Shown in pieces: positions 59,320-64,000 of a stretch of DNA of 64,000 nucleotides. Source of the DNA: Membranipora membranacea (lineage: Eukaryota > Bryozoa > Gymnolaemata > Cheilostomatida > Membraniporidae); contig OU612072.1 of assembly GCA_914767715.1 (NCBI GenBank), forward strand, positions 22,508,001 through 22,572,000, written 5' to 3'. The notes under the pieces are model-generated. The model had not been told where the DNA came from. It searched no databases and worked only from the letters and a program-made list of their open reading frames with translations. Each line of letters begins with the position of its first letter. The first letter of the stretch is position 1. Position numbers and translations under genes: made by a program.

Positions 59320-61975
59320 CTGCAGACAAAGAAATATAATCTTCACATTATTCCCAGTTTTATACAATTATTTTTCGGATAGCCCAGAGTTACTCTGGTT
59401 TCTTTGTCTCACAGGAACTCCCTAAAATGTAGTGTATTCCTAAATCAAGTTTGATCCATTTTTCCCTTGTATTCAGTTTGCACCCATAATATTTCACAAG
59501 GTATGATGATTTTCTCTTAGGATTAATTTTCAATTGTCAGACAATTAGACACATGACTAGTTCTCGAAATAAGAGAACATGTGGAATCTTTTGACAGTTT
59601 TAAGTGAAGAGACAACTCCCAATCCATTTGACACCGACATACATTTCAACTTGCTGCATCCAGGGAGGGTGGCACCCTCCCTGCTGCATCAAGGTTGATC
59701 ATTTTTCCCTTGTTTTAGGTCAGCTTATTTAATTTGCCACACACTGGCTTATTTTAGTCAAAATTGTAAACATGCTGGAATTCAATGTATTTAGGTTTGT
59801 AGGGGTTTTCAAGCATGGTGAGCAAGAATATGAAGGTTGTTTATGGAATCAATTGCCTGCTGCCGAGCTATGGCAGCATTTGGCATGAGATCAAGAAAAG
59901 CTCAAATACTTAGCAAACAGACGAAAACACAAGTCATGGGGTAAGAAACCCTCAGAAAACTGAGTAATGCATTGCAAATTGTCTTAATTTACCCGCTGAC
60001 TACTGACGGCAGCATTTGACGTGACATCATGAGAAACTCAAATACATCACAAACAGACAAATACCCCAGTAATGAGGTGAAGACCTCCCAGGGAACAGAA
60101 TACAGCGTTGAAAATTGTCGTAACTGATAGTATGGAATAAATAAAGTACATTTTGATATATTTATTGTTTTATTTCATTCATATTTAACTTTTTCAAATA
60201 CACAAATTAAGTAATTGTCTCATGTCAGCCGTTCACCATCTGATCCTCACATAGACTTAATAATAAACCTAGACAGGTCACGATATACAGCTGAAGTGAG
60301 GCACTTAATTGTGGGGCTACGCAACGTCATTGGAATGTGTAGAAGCAATGATGCTATCATTGATTTATTGTCCATAATCCAGGTTTTTTGCTGATAACTC
60401 TCGGATTTTTAATTTGAAAATTGCTAATTAGGCTACTCCTATTGATGATTGTATCGCATACCCATTCGTGTATGCAAAACAATGATCAAGTACATAAACT
60501 GACTCTTCATTCAATAAAAATTCTAACAATGACACTGGAAAAATAAAAATGGGAATTTAAGACTTTGGTAAAGATAAAAAATAGTAGTATCGTCAGGGTG
60601 ACGGGCCAAATAGGCAAATGTAACTGTAAGAAGATTCTGGTTGGTTGATTTGCAAATATATCAGCACCACTGTACGAATCTCTAGATCAAGCATGATCCA
60701 ATTTGCCTGCATTTAGGCTTTGAGGTGCAGGCAAAAGGGATCATGAACTTTCGTCCTATTCGTTGTAGTTGTCCTATGCTATGTGGACAGTTGGTAGACA
60801 CTTGAATTTGTTTGGCATTGCAGCATTTGAAAGGCATCTTTTGTATGGAACCAAGTATGAGGACTTCAATTCTGGAATTTGTTTAGCAAGGAGCTGAGAA
60901 ATTTTAGAAAATGTCCATATTTAGACCAAACTATAACTATATAGAGTTCAGAGTACAAAGATCACATGCAGGATTAAAAAATCAGTGATGTGCAGCCGGA
61001 TGCGTTTGAAAACATAGGCAATTGAATATGGATTTATACCACTAAGAAAACGCCACAAATAAATCGAGACAAATTTATTTGTTGAATTTTAACGTTTTTC
61101 ATTGTCCATTGCACCTGGAGTTGTCCAACTACCATTTTAAAAAAGGCAATTTCTTGTTCTTTTTTTATCTAAATTATCAAATAACTTAATCTTTGCTAAC
61201 AGATTCTTACATGTATACTTTCAAATACAACTGTGAACATCCTGAATTATAACCAGTGCATATATTGTGTGTACTGAGGGAATATTTTCTATGCATATGA
61301 TATAAATCTAGAATTAGTGATCACCATAAGATCGCACAGAAAGTCTGTTTGCTTATAAATTAAACTTCTCCTGTTAATGTGAGTCAGGTGCAGAAGGCTC
61401 AAACTATGGAACAGCAATGTATCAATACTGCTTCTACCTGATGTACATGGTGATGTTAGTGAGCTGTAATGACAGGAGTTATCACCGTTTTAAAAATCAA
61501 TCTATGATCATTTTTTAATATCTCACTATTTATTATAGATCAATTTCACATAATAATCAGCTTGAATACAAATACATAATCACCCTAACATACCTCATTA
61601 TATGTGATGGTACAATGTAAATTTTGAATAATTATCAAAACACAAAACACAGGACTATCACTTACCTTACTGAGGCCTGACTGGCGTATAGTAATACAAT
61701 TAAGTTGGCCAATAATCTATACCATTCAGATTATCTTAAATTGTCATAATTATTGTAGCAAGTTATGCCATTAGCTTTATAGGCTCAGTTTATAATTTTA
61801 CTGATATTGTTATATACAACATTAAGACAACGTAAATGGCCCACACAGAATATGTACCATCGTTAGTTTAATAGGAGGTTACAGATGGTCTGTGTTATAT
61901 AATATTTATAGTAATTCGTATATGATGTGCCGACATGGTAATCTTACATCCTGCTTATATTGATGATATATTTAC
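59320..61975. other. Intron sequence
   Basis: A ~2.7-kb intron between the first LRR exon and the 147-bp array. It has a GGGAGGGTGGCACCCTCCC hairpin at about 59,666-59,684. Repeats related to 45.9 and 56.35 kb (ACTCCCAAT.CATTTGACA..GACATACAT) also occur. No further exon seen. Confidence 0.55.
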
Positions 61976-62116
61976 CTGTCGGGCATCTTAGTCAGATTAC
62001 AGTCATACAGATTCAGAGATACCAGATCTGCAGTTAGCGTGGATAGACACTGATTCAGCTCATCACTTCCACTCTTGTGAACCCACAGATGCCTCAGTGA
62101 TGTCATCTCTGATAAT
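61976..62116 (-). CDS. Roco-caspase gene: first LRR exon, 141 bp
   Basis: Acceptor GTATGTTATAG and donor CCGACAG|GTAAATA, phase 2-2 like the array exons but 6 bp shorter. It encodes LSEMTSLRHLWVHKSG, then SDELNQCLSTLTADLVSLNL and YDCNLTKMPDR. It has the same two-strand layout as the 147-bp exons (SLRHLWV, LVSLNLYDCNL) but is clearly older. It is the likely founder type of the array. Confidence 0.85.
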
Positions 62117-62364
62117 CTATAACATACAAATACGGATATACATACTTCAAGTATGTCAATCGCATTAGAGCCTACACTATAATCTCACATCAATTTTTCT
62201 ACCCTTGGAGAATGGTGACTAACATGGTTTGATCAAACTCTGCATGCAAACTTGGTACTGATATTAACAGTAAAGTCAGCATTATTCTGAAGGGGGAATA
62301 TGTGAGAAATTATTTTGGATCTATAAAATTAAAATCAGTTTGATAAAAATCTGAGCTCACTAAC

Positions 62365-62620
62365 CTCAGGCTTTTAAGGCTATTTTCTTGCATATCATGC
62401 AGCAACAGATATTTCACTGATTTAGTTAGCCTCTCTGATAACTCTGCAGGTGCGTCATCTATAAATAATAAAGCTATCTGACCAGCTGAAGCTGTCTCTC
62501 TCTCCAGCTCTACTAGAGTCAGCTCTCTATCGCTGAATAGTAATCGCCCCAAGGTTTGTCCCCGTACATCAGGATCATCCCAGTTACTGTCACCCTGCTT
62601 CTCCCAAGCTACCCTGTATC
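62365..62620 (-). CDS. Roco-caspase gene: N-terminal exon
   Basis: The 256-bp exon has acceptor CTGATTATTACAG at 62,621 and donor AGCCTGAG|GTTAGT, entering in phase 1 and leaving in phase 2. It encodes YRVAWEKQGDSNWDDPD, then a leucine-rich helical segment (LGRLLFSDRELTLVELERE), an IALLFIDDAP strand, and a first LRR-like run (LKSLRL) completed by the next exon. I do not recognise a named domain before the LRRs. It may be an LRR cap or a short divergent adaptor. The join downstream gives R-L-S-E-M in frame. Confidence 0.8.
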
Positions 62621-63375
62621 CTGTAATAATCAGAAGCAAAATAATAAAATGGTCATGAATGAACCTTTGAAATAAAGGGAATATTATTATTATGTTTTAA
62701 GTGAAGATTCTCAACATTCATTATCTAAATGTTGTAAAAATTTTGAAATCTGGAACAAATACTACATGCATTATACACACATGGCATCAGCGAATGATTC
62801 CATCCCACAAAGTATAGTTATATTATTTGCAGAAGAGATTATTCTTGTGAAAATAGTTTGCAATGAGCAACGCAATTTACTACCAAAATTGATGTTCAAT
62901 TTGGAGTTGTGTACTCTTGTTGTATCAATAGTCAACCGCAAACTCCCTCTTAAAAAAAAGATTTTGGCTGTTAGCCTATTTTTGCAATAAGCAGGAGTGA
63001 AGGTTGAAATTAAGACCAAGACTGTGTGCACTGTTTTTTGCCGATATCCTCCCAGTATGATCTCATATCAATAATATGATGGTTCATAGCATCACAGTGA
63101 AGCTCTTCATAGTGTGGTTGAAGGGAATTACTTGTTAGATCGTAATGTTGCTGATGCAGTCACACATCCTCGAGATTCTAGTTGTTGTGGAACTGGTATA
63201 CAGTAGATGAAACCTCAGTCCGTAGACTGTCAAAAAAACTAGGTCAGTACCCTAAACTTTTTCGGACTTCGAACCAACTAATCAGCGAAAGCAATGAACA
63301 TTACGGACACCTTATGAGGCACAATTTGATATGCTGTATTCACCCTTTAAATGCTGAATCAATCTCAGAACTCAC

Positions 63376-63467
63376 TTTTGTCTGTGCTAAGATTATCCTC
63401 TTCTCTGCCTTGCTCCATGATTGAAAGCTGCAAGTTGTGGGATTCACAGGACAGCTTTGGCAGCAAT
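63376..63467 (-). CDS. Roco-caspase gene: first visible exon with candidate start
   Basis: The acceptor CTTTAACTTCAG lies at 63,468, and the donor GACAAAA|GTGAGT ends the exon in phase 1, matching the next exon (A+GA = Arg). The frame reads LLPKLSCESHNLQLSIMEQG, then REEDNLSTDK. ATG at 63,418-63,416 (MEQGREEDN) is the only visible candidate start. The frame is open upstream of it to the acceptor, so translation may begin in an exon beyond the window. Without transcript data the start is uncertain. Confidence 0.6.
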
Positions 63468-63779
63468 CTGAAGTTAAAGAAACAATTATAATGAATGCCA
63501 TCAAAAAATTATCAAAAAATCAAAAAATGTTTAGTGTCTTGGTGTGTACGTTACCAGGAAGGAATGGAGTGATGTGAGCTGATGTAGATACAATTATAAT
63601 TAGTGGATAAGTGATAACAAATCTGAGAACAAAGGTATTACTTTGTTCTTTGGTCATTATTAGCGAAAAATTTTATCTAGCAATATTCAACGGTTGAAGG
63701 ATAAATGGACCCCATAGTATTGGTGTTGAAAGTTGAGGAAATGTACATTATTGTTGGCTTTCTTAGCTCTCTAATAGTC

Positions 63780-63995
63780 ATTTCCTACACCTTTCATACA
63801 GATAATTTGATGTAAAAGAAATTTGATTTAGTCTATAAAACCTTCAGGATAGGTATACACCCGAGGGTGCTGGGGGCTGGAACAATCAACAATGAATGCT
63901 CCCCCAGTGGGGCTCGAACCCACAACTCCTGCGGCACTAATCGCCTGGCAGTGAATAGCAAGCGCGCTAACCGATTGCGCCATCTCACCATCCCC
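63780..63995 (-). mobile_element. tRNA-derived SINE at the window edge
   Basis: On the minus strand, GGTGAGATGGCGCAATCGGT, then TAGCGCGC (about 63,990-63,963) is a clear A-box region, and GTGGGTTCGAGCCCCAC (about 63,919-63,903) is a perfect B-box stem. About 43 bases separate them, longer than a normal tRNA. The anticodon arm carries extra sequence. A tRNA-unrelated tail (CAGCCCCCAGCACCCTCGGG onward) follows. It is a SINE rather than a tRNA gene. The head differs from the 6.2-kb SINE, so it is a second family. Confidence 0.7.
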
Positions 63996-64000
63996 AAAAA

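Larger units (their letters stand above)
56940..59435. repeat. 1,303-bp tandem duplication carrying two LRR exons per unit
   Basis: Unit 1 (about 56,940-58,135) and unit 2 (about 58,245-59,435) match base for base over long stretches at an offset of 1,303. Each carries two LRR exons in the same positions (57,560 and 57,870; 58,863 and 59,173). The intron between the paired exons is essentially identical in the two units. A related older unit with one exon lies at about 55,905-56,705. Confidence 0.9.
22802..63467 (-). other. LRR-Roc-COR-caspase gene, whole visible span
   Basis: At least sixteen exons were joined on the minus strand by AG/GT signals and phase: 63,467-63,376; 62,620-62,365; 62,116-61,976; eight exons of 147 bp (59,319; 59,009; 58,016; 57,706; 56,649; 52,037; 47,782; 38,631 as upper ends); 26,896-25,020; 24,815-24,652; 24,503-24,348; 23,772-23,517; and 22,953-22,897 or -22,802. 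From the candidate ATG at 63,418 this is about 4.1 kb of coding sequence, roughly 1,375 codons. Each junction keeps frame. Known parts are LRRs (ligand or partner binding), Roc GTPase with COR (dimerisation switch) and a caspase-like p20 domain. Roco proteins are cytosolic and often signal by GTP-driven dimer changes. That this one triggers proteolysis or cell death is inference. Introns hold all the mobile elements listed between 27 and 56 kb. Confidence 0.85.

Overview
The window is animal nuclear DNA: long AT-rich introns, GT/AG splice signals, tRNA- and snRNA-derived SINEs, LINE remnants, hAT-type and other inverted-repeat DNA transposons, and no bacterial-type operons. The families present (Roco GTPase with LRRs, caspase-like domain, CFDP2-like LINEs) suggest a marine invertebrate. 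The phylum cannot be fixed from sequence alone.

One host gene dominates and lies on the minus strand, from about 63,467 down to at least 22,802. I rebuilt it exon by exon from splice signals and codon phase. It has a first visible exon with a candidate ATG (63,418-63,416), a 256-bp N-terminal exon, nine leucine-rich-repeat (LRR) exons, and a single 1,877-bp exon with the last LRRs plus Roc GTPase and COR domains. A helical linker exon and three exons of a caspase-like p20 domain follow. All joins agree in phase, and the join after the catalytic exon creates DCCSGD, the counterpart of caspase QACRGD. The p10 subunit was not found. The product would be an LRR-Roc-COR-caspase protein, which reads as a GTPase-controlled receptor or cell-death switch (inference).

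Eight LRR exons are each exactly 147 bp and phase 2-2, so they can be gained or lost without shifting frame. They sit in tandem segmental duplications: a 1,303-bp unit with two exons (about 57-59.4 kb), a 4.25-kb unit with one exon (46.3-54.8 kb), and older copies near 36-41 kb. Between two otherwise near-identical exon copies, 7 of 9 differences fall within 15 bases, and their amino-acid changes hit all four exposed beta-strand positions of one LRR.

Layout by position. 1-12 kb: sparse DNA with a degenerate coding remnant (3.1-3.8 kb), a tRNA-headed SINE (6.2 kb) and a foldback element (10.65-11.4 kb). 12.4-16.1 kb: a 3.6-kb transposon with a perfect 10-bp target duplication and two inverted-repeat elements nested in it. 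17-22.6 kb: two minus-strand CFDP2-like LINEs. 22.8-26.9 kb: caspase, Roc and COR exons. 27-36 kb: a very long intron holding a 2.6-kb element with ~435-bp inverted repeats built on a CGTCGCAA motif. 36-56 kb: segmental duplications, a minisatellite, a U2-snRNA-headed SINE, two copies of a plus-strand LINE and a tRNA-like hAT MITE. 56-64 kb: the LRR exon array, the 5' exons and a terminal SINE.
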